Assembly (NCBI GenBank): GCA_944388965.1
Contig: CALXKL010000005.1
Location: forward strand, 62,001 to 126,000
Source of the DNA: an uncultured Spirochaetales bacterium
GTDB taxonomy: Bacteria; Spirochaetota; Spirochaetia; Sphaerochaetales; Sphaerochaetaceae
Length of the DNA stretch: 64,000 nt
Reading direction: 5' to 3'
Part shown: positions 1-8,355 of the stretch, one piece after another
Numbering within the stretch: position 1 is the first letter of the stretch
Layout: each line of letters opens with the position of its first letter
Translations under genes and position numbers: made by a program
The notes under the pieces: generated by a model
Told to the model about the DNA's origin: nothing
Database searches by the model: none
The model's input: only the letters and a program-made list of their open reading frames with translations

Positions 1-1
1 C

Positions 2-1447
2 AGGTTCTGCAACGGAGACGGGTCCAATGATGTCCATGACGGCGACTACACATACTTCGGCGACCGTGTGACGGCGCATACGTTCGATGAGATACCGGGA
101 CCGTATGAAGAGGCCAGATGCCTCGACTTCTTCAATGGCGACCTCAAGGGTATAGAGGACAAGCTTGATTATCTTTCCGAACTCGGTGTGACATGTCTGT
201 ACATAAATCCGATATGTGCAAGCCATACCGTACATCGCTTCGATGCACTCGACTATTTCCACGTCGATTCCAAGCTCGGTGGCGACGAAGCCCTCGTCTC
301 ACTCATCGCCAGATGCCACGAAAAGGGCATCCGCGTTGTCGTCGACATCTCCATCAACCATACCTCGCCCGAGAACGGCTGGTTCAGGAAGGCCATGGCC
401 GATCCGCAAAGCGTCGAGGCCGGCTTCTACTACATCGAGAAGGACGGCTCCTATGCCAAGTGGGCGGGTGTCGACACGATGCCGCAGCTGAACTTCAACA
501 GCCAGGAGCTGAGGAACAGACTTTACCGCAGTCCGGATTCGGCGATGCAGAAGTTCCTGCGTCCCCCGTTCGACCAGGACGGCTGGAGACTGGACGTCGC
601 ACCCGAACTCGGGCGCCATGGCAGCGACCAGCTGTGCAAGGAGGTGTGGAGGGAGGTACGCACTTCCCTAAAGGGCGTGAAGAAGGACATCTATCTCGTG
701 GGCGAGGACTGGAACGATGCCAGCGAGTACCTTGAAGGGGACATGTGGGATGCGACCATGGACTATTACGGTTCCGGTCGTCCGCTCAGGAGCTGGCTTG
801 GCGAGCGTGACCGCTTCCTCACAGGTGGCTGGGGCCACAGTCCCCAGACCGATAACGAATACGATGCATATGTCCTAGCGGATGCCCTGCAGTCGGCAAT
901 GGACGCCTCCACGGACCTGGCGCGCTTCTTCCGCATGAACCTGTTCGACTCCCACGACACGCCACGGCTCCACAACCACCTCGAGATCTACGAGCAGGGC
1001 AGGTATGAAGGCGTGGTCATGGCTCTCTGTCTGCTTCCCGGCATGCCGAACATCTACTATGGTGACGAGATCGGTCTGGACGGCCGGATGGGCTCTGTCG
1101 AGGCCTCGCGATACCCGATGCAGTGGGACGAGTCGAAGTGGAACCGTGGGACTCTGGCCGTTCATAGGCTGATGGGCAGGGTGAGACGGGATGAGGACCT
1201 GGCCTTCGCCAGCACATATTTCCTTCCTCTTGACGAGAATGCGCTTCTCATCGTCAGGAAGACCAGGGACAAGGCCTGGCTTGTGGTCCTGAACAAGGGG
1301 GGAAGGAGGGATATGGACATCTCATGTGCAGTTCTCGAGGACTTCACCATCACAGAATGCCTGTACGGAGAATGTCCCACAGGCCGGAAGCTGTCCCGCG
1401 TCGCTCTCGAGTGCAATCGCAGCCTTCTGCTCACACTTTCGCGCTGA
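2..1447 (+). CDS. GH13 alpha-amylase-family maltodextrin hydrolase (5' end outside window)
   Basis: The reading frame is open from the left edge, so the true start lies upstream; the internal GTG at 68 is not the start. The first codons read RFCNGDGSND, the loop that begins the catalytic barrel in neopullulanase, cyclomaltodextrinase and MalZ-type enzymes. The three GH13 carboxylates are visible: nucleophile Asp in GWRLDV (codon 593-595), acid/base Glu in LVGEDW (704-706) and Asp in DSHDTPR (956-958). A short C-terminal beta domain follows. It probably cleaves cyclic or linear maltodextrins in the cytoplasm. The N-terminal domain that would separate the subfamilies, and any signal peptide, is not in the window. 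Confidence 0.9.
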   Translation, partial: RFCNGDGSNDVHDGDYTYFGDRVTAHTFDEIPGPYEEARCLDFFNGDLKGIEDKLDYLSELGVTCLYINPICASHTVHRFDALDYFHVDSKLGGDEALVSLIARCHEKGIRVVVDISINHTSPENGWFRKAMADPQSVEAGFYYIEKDGSYAKWAGVDTMPQLNFNSQELRNRLYRSPDSAMQKFLRPPFDQDGWRLDVAPELGRHGSDQLCKEVWREVRTSLKGVKKDIYLVGEDWNDASEYLEGDMWDATMDYYGSGRPLRSWLGERDRFLTGGWGHSPQTDNEYDAYVLADALQSAMDASTDLARFFRMNLFDSHDTPRLHNHLEIYEQGRYEGVVMALCLLPGMPNIYYGDEIGLDGRMGSVEASRYPMQWDESKWNRGTLAVHRLMGRVRRDEDLAFASTYFLPLDENALLIVRKTRDKAWLVVLNKGGRRDMDISCAVLEDFTITECLYGECPTGRKLSRVALECNRSLLLTLSR

Positions 1448-1495
1448 ACGTTCTACAACGGTGTTGCGCATCCTCATACCCGATGCGCGCACTTG

Positions 1496-1525
1496 TTGCA
1501 AAGAAAGGTGCCATTGGGGAATAAT
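1496..1525 (+). promoter_or_regulatory. predicted promoter of guaB
   Basis: TTGCAA (1496-1501) is followed after 18 nt by AATAAT (1520-1525), a good sigma70-type pair. Transcription would start near 1532, just at the AAGGAG (1531-1536) that is the only Shine-Dalgarno candidate for guaB. Upstream, GCGCATC (1466-1472) and GATGCGC (1482-1488) form a small hairpin that may end the GH13 transcript but has no U-tract. Confidence 0.5.
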
Positions 1526-1551
1526 AGCGCAAGGAGTTTCGATCAGCAGAT

Positions 1552-3063
1552 ATGGCATATTATTATGATGAACTCAGCAGGACGTTTTCCGAGTACCTGC
1601 TCATTCCCGGCTATTCCTCGAGTGAATGCATTCCCTCGAATGTTTCGTTGAAGACACCGTTGGTGAAGTTCCGAAAAGGACAGGAGAAGTGTCCTCTGAT
1701 GCTCAACATCCCCATGGTCAGCGCGATCATGCAGTCCGTCTCTGGCGAGAAGATGGGACAGGCTCTGGCACGGGAGGGCGGTGTCGCCTTCATCTACGGT
1801 TCGCAGAGCATAGAGGACGAGGCGAGGATGGTCGCCCGTGTCAAGAGCTACAAGGCCGGCTTCGTCGTATCCGATTCCAACATTAGACCGGATGCCACGC
1901 TGAACGATGTGCTTGAACTTACCCACAGGACGGGACACTCCACGATCGCCGTCACCGATACCGGGGAATCGGATGGAAGGCTTCTTGGCGTCGTCACCAG
2001 CCGCGACTACAGGATCAGCCGCATGGATGGCAGCGAGAAGGTCGACACGTTCATGACCCCGTTCGACAAGCTCGTCGTGGGACGGGATGGCATAACGCTG
2101 TCCGAGGCCAACGACATGATCTGGGAGCACAAGATCAACCAGCTTCCCGTGATCGACAAGAATGGGCACCTGGTATCATTCGTCTTCCGCAAGGACTACT
2201 CCACGCATAAGGAGAATCCGGACGAGCTGCTGGACAAGGACAAGCGGTACATCGTCGGAGCCGGAATCAACACGCGCGACTACGAGGAGAGGGTTCCTTC
2301 TCTCGTCGCCGCTGGCGCCGATGTGCTGTGCATCGACTCCTCGGAAGGCTTCAGCGAATGGCAGAAGCGCACTCTGGCCTGGATCAGGGAGAAGTATGGC
2401 GACACTGTCAAGGTCGGTGCCGGCAACGTCGTCGACGCCGAAGGCTTCCGCTTCCTTGCCGAGTGCGGAGCCGACTTCGTCAAGGTCGGCATAGGCGGCG
2501 GCTCGATCTGCATCACCCGCGAGACCAAGGGGATCGGACGCGGTCAGGCCAGCGCCCTGATCGACGTGGTCAGGGAGCGCGACAGGTATTTTGAGGAGAC
2601 CGGAGTCTACGTGCCGGTATGCTCGGATGGCGGAATCGTCTACGACTACCACATGACGCTCGCCCTGGCCATGGGAGCCGACTTCCTGATGCTGGGCCGC
2701 TATTTCGCCCGCTTCGACGAGTCCCCATCGAACCTGGTGTCCATCAACGGAAACTACATGAAGGAGTACTGGGGGGAGGGAAGCGCCAGGGCACGCAACT
2801 GGCAGCGCTACGATCTGGGAGGCGACAAGAAGCTGAGCTTCGTGGAAGGCGTCGACTCGTATGTGCCGTATGCCGGAAGCCTCAAGGACAACGTGGCGGT
2901 GACGCTTCTCAAGATCCGCTCGACGATGTGCAACTGCGGAGCCCTGGACCTGGACGAGTTCAAGGCCAAGGCGAAGCTGACGATCGTCTCGCCGACCTCG
3001 ATAGTCGAAGGCGGTGCCCATGACGTCATACTCAAGGACCATCAGAAGTTGGAGGTGAAGTGA
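1552..3063 (+). CDS. guaB: IMP dehydrogenase
   Basis: It converts IMP to XMP with NAD+, the committed step to guanine nucleotides, in the cytosol. The 503-aa protein has the (beta/alpha)8 barrel interrupted by a CBS-domain pair at roughly residues 100-220. The catalytic loop reads [12 protein letters not shown] with the nucleophilic Cys at residue 320, and the mobile flap carries ARNWQRY. The C-terminal [11 protein letters not shown] is the usual potassium/flap region. The start at 1552 leaves AAGGAG about 15 nt away, which is long, but no closer in-frame start fits the family. It stands alone between the GH13 gene and the convergent acetyltransferase gene. Confidence 0.95.
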   Translation: MAYYYDELSRTFSEYLLIPGYSSSECIPSNVSLKTPLVKFRKGQEKCPLMLNIPMVSAIMQSVSGEKMGQALAREGGVAFIYGSQSIEDEARMVARVKSYKAGFVVSDSNIRPDATLNDVLELTHRTGHSTIAVTDTGESDGRLLGVVTSRDYRISRMDGSEKVDTFMTPFDKLVVGRDGITLSEANDMIWEHKINQLPVIDKNGHLVSFVFRKDYSTHKENPDELLDKDKRYIVGAGINTRDYEERVPSLVAAGADVLCIDSSEGFSEWQKRTLAWIREKYGDTVKVGAGNVVDAEGFRFLAECGADFVKVGIGGGSICITRETKGIGRGQASALIDVVRERDRYFEETGVYVPVCSDGGIVYDYHMTLALAMGADFLMLGRYFARFDESPSNLVSINGNYMKEYWGEGSARARNWQRYDLGGDKKLSFVEGVDSYVPYAGSLKDNVAVTLLKIRSTMCNCGALDLDEFKAKAKLTIVSPTSIVEGGAHDVILKDHQKLEVK

Positions 3064-3070
3064 ATCCCCG

Positions 3071-3619
3071 TCAGGCCTGCTCCTCGGCCAGCACGTCGCG
3101 TATGCTTCTGAGCTCGGCAGGCCTGTCCTTTCTCGGGTTGAGCACCTTCACCAGCCAGATGACGCTTATCCAGCGGCCCAGCTTGTAGCCGGTGTCCTGG
3201 AACGTCGCGAAGTCGCGGAAGCCCATCCTCTGGTGGAAATAGACCGACTGCCTGTTGGGCTCGGTCACGAGTGCGTATGCGTTGACGACGTTCATGCGCT
3301 TGAGATAGTCCAGAAGCTTTTCATAAAGCAGCGGCCCGGTGCCCGAATGCTGGGCCTCACGTGACAGATATATCGTGGTCTCGGCATCGAAGCGGTATGC
3401 ATCGCGGGTGAAGGCCTTGTGCGCATAGGCATAGCCCGTGATCCTTCCGTCCTGGACGCTGACAAGATAGGGATAGTCCCTGGAGAACTCCCTGATGCGC
3501 CACCTGAAGTCCTCGAGCGAGGGCAGCTCGGTCTCGAATGTGATCGGGGTGTCGATGTACTGGCCATATATCTCAAGAAGGGCTGGTGCGTCCTCTTCGG
3601 TTGCGAATCTAATGTCCAT
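3071..3619 (-). CDS. GNAT-family N-acetyltransferase, phosphinothricin-acetyltransferase type
   Basis: The 182-aa protein starts MDIRFATEEDAPALLEIYGQ and has the acetyl-CoA-binding GNAT core: TTIYLSREAQHSGTGPLLYEKLL, then NVVNAYALVTEPNRQSVYFHQRMGF. This is the Pat/YwnH-like group that acetylates amino-acid analogues, but the substrate cannot be read from sequence. The start at 3619 was chosen because AGGGAGG lies about 7 nt upstream; a longer frame runs back to 4009 but would overlap azlD entirely. It is the last of three minus-strand genes after azlC and azlD, 44 nt from azlD. It ends 8 nt from the convergent guaB stop. Confidence 0.87.
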   Translation of the reverse strand: MDIRFATEEDAPALLEIYGQYIDTPITFETELPSLEDFRWRIREFSRDYPYLVSVQDGRITGYAYAHKAFTRDAYRFDAETTIYLSREAQHSGTGPLLYEKLLDYLKRMNVVNAYALVTEPNRQSVYFHQRMGFRDFATFQDTGYKLGRWISVIWLVKVLNPRKDRPAELRSIRDVLAEEQA

Positions 3620-3663
3620 GAGTGAATGATAACCTCCCTCGGGCTTCTTCTGGAAGAGGCCTG

Positions 3664-3969
3664 TCAGATGAGGTAGAGCAGCATGTCGACCACAATGGCC
3701 GAGACTACGCACATGATCAGTGGGGCTCTCAGGTATGCAAGCACTGCGGCGGCAGCCCCTCCCAGAAGACCGATGAGCACATTCGAGCCGTCCACGGTGA
3801 GTATGCCCGGGAAGATGAGCGAAGCCATGGCCGTGTAGGGGATGAGGTTGAGGAACTTCTCCACCTTCTTCGGGAACCTCATCCTCTCTATCAGCGCGGC
3901 GGGGATCGCACGCGGTATGAACGTCACGACGACCATCGCCGCTATGAGAATCATCCTTTCCATTTTCAT
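3664..3969 (-). CDS. azlD: AzlD-family branched-chain amino-acid exporter small subunit
   Basis: The protein has 101 aa and is almost entirely hydrophobic with three to four predicted membrane helices. It carries the AzlD pattern TFIPRAIPAALIERMRFP near residues 16-33, then NLIPYTAMASLIFPGIL. AzlD pairs with AzlC to export branched-chain amino acids and analogues across the inner membrane. Its start codon overlaps the azlC stop by 4 nt, so the two are translationally coupled. The size is normal for the family. Confidence 0.88.
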   Translation of the reverse strand: MKMERMILIAAMVVVTFIPRAIPAALIERMRFPKKVEKFLNLIPYTAMASLIFPGILTVDGSNVLIGLLGGAAAAVLAYLRAPLIMCVVSAIVVDMLLYLI

Positions 3970-4667
3970 TCATCCCCCGTGTCGACGAAGAATACGCCCA
4001 GGAACGCACAGGCCAGTGTGGAGGCGATCAATGCCCAGCTGGAATCCATGAAGGAGGATAGTGCAGTGTTCATGCATGCCGTCATGACCACAAGGAGCGC
4101 AAGTCTGGCGTTACCCCTTAGATTTGGCATGAGAAGCGAGATGAACATGGCGTACAGCGCGATGCCGAAGCTGGCGGTGACGATTGCGGGGAGTATTCCG
4201 GAGGCGATGATGCCGATCAGACCGCCGAGCTGCCAGCTGGACCAGGTGAGAGTCACCATGCCCAGATAGAACCATATCGTGCACCTCTTCTCCTCGAGGG
4301 TTGTGAAGATGGCGAAGGACTCGTCGGTCACGAAGAAGGAGGCGAGGATCCTAAGCGGTGCAGGCGTTCCCTTCATGCGGTTCATGACGCATGTGCTCAT
4401 TATCAGATGTCTGAGATTCAGTATGAACGTCGTTATGGCTATCGCGGCGATTCCGGCCCCCTGGGCGTACATCCCAACGGCCATTATCTGGCTGGCTCCA
4501 GCGAAGACGGTCATGGACATGAGCATGGTCTCGAGAGGGGAGAAGCCCGCCTGGGATGCAAGCACGGCATAGGCGATGCCGACCGGCACGAAGCCGAAGA
4601 GGACGGGCAGACCGGCCTTGAGACCGGATACATACTGCATGAGTCTCCTGGATTCCTCGCCGTCCAT
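3966..4667 (-). CDS. azlC: AzlC-family branched-chain amino-acid exporter large subunit
   Basis: The 233-aa polytopic membrane protein has the AzlC signature GLPVLFGFVPVGIAYAVLA near the N-terminus, then GASQIMAVGMYAQGAG, and TDESFAIFT in the middle. With AzlD it forms an amino-acid exporter. The start at 4667 (MDGEESRRL) is preceded by a purine-rich AAAGGGGG; an in-frame ATG at 4700 would add 11 residues that do not look like the family. A structured inverted repeat lies upstream at 4739-4785 and may belong to the leader. Confidence 0.9.
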   Translation of the reverse strand: MDGEESRRLMQYVSGLKAGLPVLFGFVPVGIAYAVLASQAGFSPLETMLMSMTVFAGASQIMAVGMYAQGAGIAAIAITTFILNLRHLIMSTCVMNRMKGTPAPLRILASFFVTDESFAIFTTLEEKRCTIWFYLGMVTLTWSSWQLGGLIGIIASGILPAIVTASFGIALYAMFISLLMPNLRGNARLALLVVMTACMNTALSSFMDSSWALIASTLACAFLGVFFVDTGDE

Positions 4668-5021
4668 GGAACGCGCCCCCTTTGCGCGACAGAGTGGCAT
4701 GTTAGCAGATTGTCATGATTTGTGGTAGACGAAATACGGCCCGGATCATCCTCTGACCATCGTCGATGGTTCCGGAAGTCCGGGCTCTCATCTGTACAAG
4801 AGGCAGTTCATATATGTTCTTTCTTCTTTTTTCTGTTCCAGAGGATCCGGTCCGTCATGGTAGCCTTTCATCTGTCTTTCCGCACCTGGCATTCCAGTGT
4901 GGACACGCTCCACAAAGGGCCGATGGATGCCGTCTTTCAGCGGGCTGCTGGGGCCTTGTTCCTCCCTGCCTCTCTACACCCTCATGCTAAGGGCGTTTTC
5001 TGGAAACTGTCAAGCTTTTTG
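4668..5021 (-). other. 354-nt intergenic stretch with a nested inverted repeat
   Basis: No convincing gene is present on either strand. At 4739-4785 GCCCGGA and TCCGGGC form a 7-bp closing stem, enclosing the perfect ACCATCG-T-CGATGGT (4756-4770). The element is 47 nt, too short for a tRNA, and has no U-tract. It lies about 70 nt upstream of the chosen azlC start, so on the minus strand it could be an azlCD leader element or the 3' structure of the upstream membrane-protein gene. The rest shows only a pyrimidine-rich patch near 4815-4835. Confidence 0.4.
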
Positions 5022-5339
5022 TCAGATCAGACGCATGCTGTGGTGCGTCTGGCGCAGCAGGTCGAACAGCGAGTCGATGAACGGCCTGAGTCCGATCAGT
5101 ATCATCAGGGCCTCCAGAAGCATCAGCAGTCCAAGACATGTGCCGACGATTCCGCATACGAAGCCGGCCACGGAGCCGCCTTGGGTGCGACATCTGTTGC
5201 CCAGGACGATTGCGACGATGCCCAGAATCATCGAAACGAAGCCCAGCGAGAGAAAGTAGAATACGATTGAAAGAACTCCACAGATGAGACTTGCCGTCTC
5301 CATCTGGTGAAGGGTGGTGCCGTTTCTGTCGTCTTCCAT
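5022..5339 (-). CDS. small DUF4190-like membrane protein
   Basis: The 105-aa protein has a short polar N-terminus (MEDDRNGTTLHQ) followed by ASLICGVLSIVFYFLSLGF, a Gly-rich ILGIVAIVLGNRCR turn and a second hydrophobic block. This is the pattern of DUF4190 proteins with two membrane helices of unknown function. The start at 5339 is supported by GGGAGG 7-8 nt upstream. It is divergent from pdxA. The function is unknown; only the membrane location can be asserted. Confidence 0.7.
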   Translation of the reverse strand: MEDDRNGTTLHQMETASLICGVLSIVFYFLSLGFVSMILGIVAIVLGNRCRTQGGSVAGFVCGIVGTCLGLLMLLEALMILIGLRPFIDSLFDLLRQTHHSMRLI

Positions 5340-5422
5340 TTCAGTGTCCTCCCTTTTCCATTCTAACCCGGATCCGTACATCACGGGAGACCCGACATGT
5401 CGTCCTCCGGCCTTTTTCCTGC

Positions 5423-5428
5423 TACAAT
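5423..5428 (+). promoter_or_regulatory. predicted -10 box of pdxA
   Basis: TACAAT (5423-5428) matches the -10 consensus at five of six positions and lies 22 nt before the pdxA start, leaving room for the GTGGAGG ribosome site. No good -35 is seen. Confidence 0.35.
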
Positions 5429-5450
5429 CGTCTTTCGTGGAGGATGCTGG

Positions 5451-6434
5451 ATGATCGCAATCACGATAGGAGATGCGGCCGGAATCGGACCGGAGATCGT
5501 CCTCAAGGCCCTGGACAGGTTCGACACTTCCCGCTTCGTTGTTTACGGCGGGGCCCGGATCCTGAGGCATGCGATGGACATCCCGGGCGTGCCGTACCGG
5601 GATATGAACCTGGTCGGCGATGATCTGGAGACGGTCGGAGGGAGGATCAACGTCGTCGATTTGGAAACGCCTGACCTGTCATCGTTCCGATACGGCGTCG
5701 AGAGCGCAGCGTGCGGCAGGGCGGCCTATGAATGCATCGCCAAGGCTGTGGCCGACGCAATGGATGGTCGTCTTTCCTGCGTGTGCACGGCCCCTTTGAA
5801 CAAGGTCTCCCTGCGCCTTGCCGGCATCCCGTATATAGGGCACACGGAGATCTTCGCATCCCTGACCGGCTGTGACGATCCGCTGACGATGTTCCAGGTG
5901 GATGGCCTTCGCGTCTTCTTCCTGTCCCGCCACGTATCACTCGTCGAGGCATGCCGCATGGTGACATATGAGCGGCTGATGGATTATATCCCCAGATGCA
6001 TCGACGAGCTGAGGAAGCTGAAGGTGGAGGGGACGCTGGCGGTCGCAGGCCTCAATCCCCACTGCGGGGAGCACGGACTGTTCGGCGACGAGGAGAGATG
6101 CATAGAGGCCGCGGTGTCAAAGTGCAGAAGCATGGGACTGGACGTATCCGGGCCGGTCGGTGCAGACAGCGTCTTCCACCAGTGTCTGAAGGGACGCTAC
6201 GGCGGCGTGTTGTCGCTCTATCACGACCAGGGCCATATCGCCGCGAAGACATATGACTTCGACAGGACGATAAGCGTCACGCTCGGCATGAAGGTGCTTC
6301 GCTTCTCGGTGGACCATGGGACCGCATTCGACATAGCCGGCAAAGGGGTGGCCGACGAGACGGGGATGGTGGAGACACTGGCCCACGCGCTTTCCTATGA
6401 GGATAGGGTCTCAGGAATTGCGGGCGGGCGATGA
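5451..6434 (+). CDS. pdxA: 4-phosphohydroxythreonine dehydrogenase family (PdxA/PdxA2)
   Basis: The 327-aa NAD-dependent dehydrogenase begins MIAITIGDAAGIGPEI, the family start. It has the metal/substrate-binding GHTE, NPHCGEHG and YHDQGH segments and the conserved SVDHGTAFDIAGKG near the C-terminus. The wording YHDQGHIAAK and TAFDIAGKG resembles PdxA2 (D-threonate/D-erythronate 4-phosphate dehydrogenase) more than vitamin-B6 PdxA, but this is judged by eye and a B6 role is not excluded. No other B6 or erythronate gene is adjacent. The start at 5451 has GTGGAGG 7 nt upstream. The 3' end overlaps the convergent MATE gene by 24 nt. Confidence 0.88.
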   Translation: MIAITIGDAAGIGPEIVLKALDRFDTSRFVVYGGARILRHAMDIPGVPYRDMNLVGDDLETVGGRINVVDLETPDLSSFRYGVESAACGRAAYECIAKAVADAMDGRLSCVCTAPLNKVSLRLAGIPYIGHTEIFASLTGCDDPLTMFQVDGLRVFFLSRHVSLVEACRMVTYERLMDYIPRCIDELRKLKVEGTLAVAGLNPHCGEHGLFGDEERCIEAAVSKCRSMGLDVSGPVGADSVFHQCLKGRYGGVLSLYHDQGHIAAKTYDFDRTISVTLGMKVLRFSVDHGTAFDIAGKGVADETGMVETLAHALSYEDRVSGIAGGR

Positions 6435-7796
6435 GGACTCCTGCCTCTTCAGCAGTCCTCCCACCAGTCTGGTCAGCGTGAAAACCGCGATCACGGACAT
6501 AAACATCTCGGCGGTGAACTGGGAGTAGGCCAGACCGTACAGCGGGAAGAGCATGTTCAGCACGACTATCGCCGGAATCTCCAGGACGATCTTCCTCGTT
6601 ATGGCGAACAGGAAGGAGTACATCCCCTTGCCGACGGCCTGGAACACTGCGACGGCAAGAAAGTCGATGCCCAGCAGTGGGATGCCCAGCGCGAAGCCGT
6701 GCAGGAAGCGTGTGCCGTATGCGACGACCTCGGCGTCGCTCATGAATATGGATATGAAGAAGTCGCTGAACAGGAAGTAGGAGAGGGCGATGGCCAGAAG
6801 GATCGCGACGACCACCTTTGCGGAGAACACTATGCCGTCCTTCATCCTCCTGTAGTTCCCTCCCGCGTAGTTGTAGCTCACCAGAGGCATCAGGCCCTGC
6901 GTGAAGCCGCTTGCAATGCTGAATGGAACGTTGTTCAGACGTTGTGCGATGCCCATTGCGGCGACGGCATCAGCGCCATGCAGCGAAGTCAGGTTGTTCA
7001 GCAGCGTCATGCCGGTGACGTTCAGCAGGTTCTGTATCGATGCAGGCACGCCGACGGCGCATACGCCAAGCACGATGAACTTCTGCAGCGAGACACGCCT
7101 GGGATCGATGCACACGTACGTGTCCTTCCTCCTGAGCACGATAAGGACCAGGAAGTAGCATACCGCGACGCAGTTTGAGATGAACGTCGCAAGGCCAGCC
7201 CCCTCGGCACCCATGCCGATGAACCGGGGAAGGACGAACAGCGGATCCAGCACTATGTTCAGCAGACAGCCTGTCATCGTCCCGATGCTTGCGTGCATCG
7301 CGCTTCCCTCGGCCCTCACGAGGTAGGCCATGACGACGTTCAGGATGGACGGCGTCGCTCCATACACGACGGTCCACTTCAGATATGATCTGGTCGCCTC
7401 GAGTGTCATTGCGTCGGAGCCGACGATCGCAAGCAGCTGGTCGTTGAAGAAGAATGCAAGCGACGAGAACAGGATGCCTGCAAGGATCGAGCTGTAGAAG
7501 CTGAACGCCGAGCTCTTGTACGCGCTCTGGTAGTCCTTCCTCCCCAGGGCGCGGCTCATCATGGAGGAGCCGCCTACGCCGAACAGGTTGTTGACTGCGT
7601 TGAAGGCCAGGAGCACCGGGGCCGAGAGTGTGACGGCGGCGTTCTGGACGCTGTCGTTCAGCATGCCGACGAAGAAGGTGTCGGCAAGGGAATACAGTGT
7701 CATCACGAGCGATGAGAGCACCGTCGGTATGGCGAGCTTCAGAATCGCCGATGATATCCTCTCGGTCTCGAAGAGAGCTAGGCGTTCACTGGTCAT
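6411..7796 (-). CDS. MATE-family multidrug/metabolite exporter
   Basis: The 461-aa protein with about 12 membrane helices starts ISSAILKLAIPTVLSSLVMTLYSLADTFFVG, the typical MATE N-lobe. It contains NNLFGVGGSSMMSRALG and an internal repeat, FSIASGFTQGLMPLVSYNYAGG, in the C-lobe. It is likely a Na+- or H+-driven exporter of cationic compounds in the inner membrane; the substrate is unknown. There is no Shine-Dalgarno before ATG 7796, and a -10-like TATCAC sits only 7 nt before it, so the mRNA may be leaderless. Confidence 0.93.
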   Translation of the reverse strand: MTSERLALFETERISSAILKLAIPTVLSSLVMTLYSLADTFFVGMLNDSVQNAAVTLSAPVLLAFNAVNNLFGVGGSSMMSRALGRKDYQSAYKSSAFSFYSSILAGILFSSLAFFFNDQLLAIVGSDAMTLEATRSYLKWTVVYGATPSILNVVMAYLVRAEGSAMHASIGTMTGCLLNIVLDPLFVLPRFIGMGAEGAGLATFISNCVAVCYFLVLIVLRRKDTYVCIDPRRVSLQKFIVLGVCAVGVPASIQNLLNVTGMTLLNNLTSLHGADAVAAMGIAQRLNNVPFSIASGFTQGLMPLVSYNYAGGNYRRMKDGIVFSAKVVVAILLAIALSYFLFSDFFISIFMSDAEVVAYGTRFLHGFALGIPLLGIDFLAVAVFQAVGKGMYSFLFAITRKIVLEIPAIVVLNMLFPLYGLAYSQFTAEMFMSVIAVFTLTRLVGGLLKRQESSSPARNS

Positions 7797-7803
7797 GGTG
7801 AAA

Positions 7804-7833
7804 GTGATAGCACACCATCGAGACGAATGTCAT
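7804..7833 (-). promoter_or_regulatory. predicted promoter of the MATE gene, abutting its start codon
   Basis: On the minus strand ATGACA (7833-7828), an 18-nt spacer and TATCAC (7809-7804) form a sigma70-like pair. Only 7 nt separate the -10 from ATG 7796, so transcription would begin at or next to the start codon. No ribosome-binding site is present. Confidence 0.45.
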
Positions 7834-7839
7834 CACGTC

Positions 7840-8115
7840 TCATGGACGTCCGAGCTGTATCAGCTTGATGTCGCCACGGCTGCTGTGCATCGTCACGCAT
7901 CGCGTGTAGCGTGGAAAGACCAGCCTGAGCGCATCGTCGTCGAGGATCTTCTCCTCGACCAGCGTCAGCTCGTCGCCCGTCACCTTCTTCCTGCCCTTGT
8001 AGCAGATGTTGTTCACGAGGGAGGCGAAGTTCCTCCTGTTGAAGAGGAACGCCTCTTCCTGTCCTGGTATTCTGTCCATGCCCTCATATACCAGGAAACC
8101 GGTGCAAATGGCCAA
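7840..8115 (-). CDS. small hypothetical protein
   Basis: This is a 91-codon frame of unrecognised family with codon usage like its neighbours and a mixed alpha/beta, non-membrane composition (for example NRRNFASLVNNICYKG and EEKILDDDALRLVFP). The 5' end is uncertain. TTG 8115 gives 91 aa, while ATG 8079 gives 79 aa with only a very close GAGG. A strong AAGGAG at about 8142-8147 serves an ATG in another frame that stops after 16 codons, so a frameshift or a short leader peptide is possible. It lies 43 nt upstream of the MATE gene on the same strand. Confidence 0.5.
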   Translation of the reverse strand: MAICTGFLVYEGMDRIPGQEEAFLFNRRNFASLVNNICYKGRKKVTGDELTLVEEKILDDDALRLVFPRYTRCVTMHSSRGDIKLIQLGRP

Positions 8116-8153
8116 TGTGCATCGGCCCTGTCATGCCGTGAATGCTCCTTCTA

Positions 8154-8182
8154 TTGACCAAAGAGGGCATGTCTGCTAGCTT
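8154..8182 (+). promoter_or_regulatory. predicted promoter of tRNA-Val
   Basis: TTGACC (8154-8159), a 17-nt spacer and TAGCTT (8177-8182) form a good pair. The expected start near 8189 leaves an 18-nt 5' leader before the mature tRNA at 8207. Confidence 0.6.
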
Positions 8183-8206
8183 TCATCACGTCATCATCGA
8201 CGTGCC

Positions 8207-8278
8207 GGAGGATTAGCTCAGCGGGAGAGCGCCTGCCTTACAAGCAGGATGTCACAAGTTCAATCCTTGTATCCTCCA
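8207..8278 (+). tRNA. tRNA-Val (anticodon UAC)
   Basis: A 72-nt cloverleaf. The acceptor stem is GGAGGAT (8207-8213) with ATCCTCC (8271-8277) and discriminator A8278. The D arm carries TAGCTCAGCGGGAGAGC. The anticodon stem CCTGC/GCAGG encloses CTTACAA with TAC at 8239-8241, and the T-loop reads GTTCAATCC. The 3' CCA is not encoded and must be added after transcription. The gene has its own promoter. Confidence 0.97.
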
Positions 8279-8355
8279 GAGTGTGGTATCATTGAAAGGG
8301 GATGAGAGCCAGGGGGGACGCCTTGGCTCTCTTCCGTCTTGAAAGGAGGTCCGGT

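Noticed and set aside
4739-4785. tRNA-like element with a 7-bp closing stem
   Set aside because: At 47 nt it is too short for a tRNA and has no D or T arm; it is kept only as an inverted repeat.
4722-5270. 182-codon plus-strand ORF over the DUF4190-like gene
   Set aside because: The minus-strand frame has a ribosome site and clean membrane helices; the plus frame is low-complexity and unlike any family.
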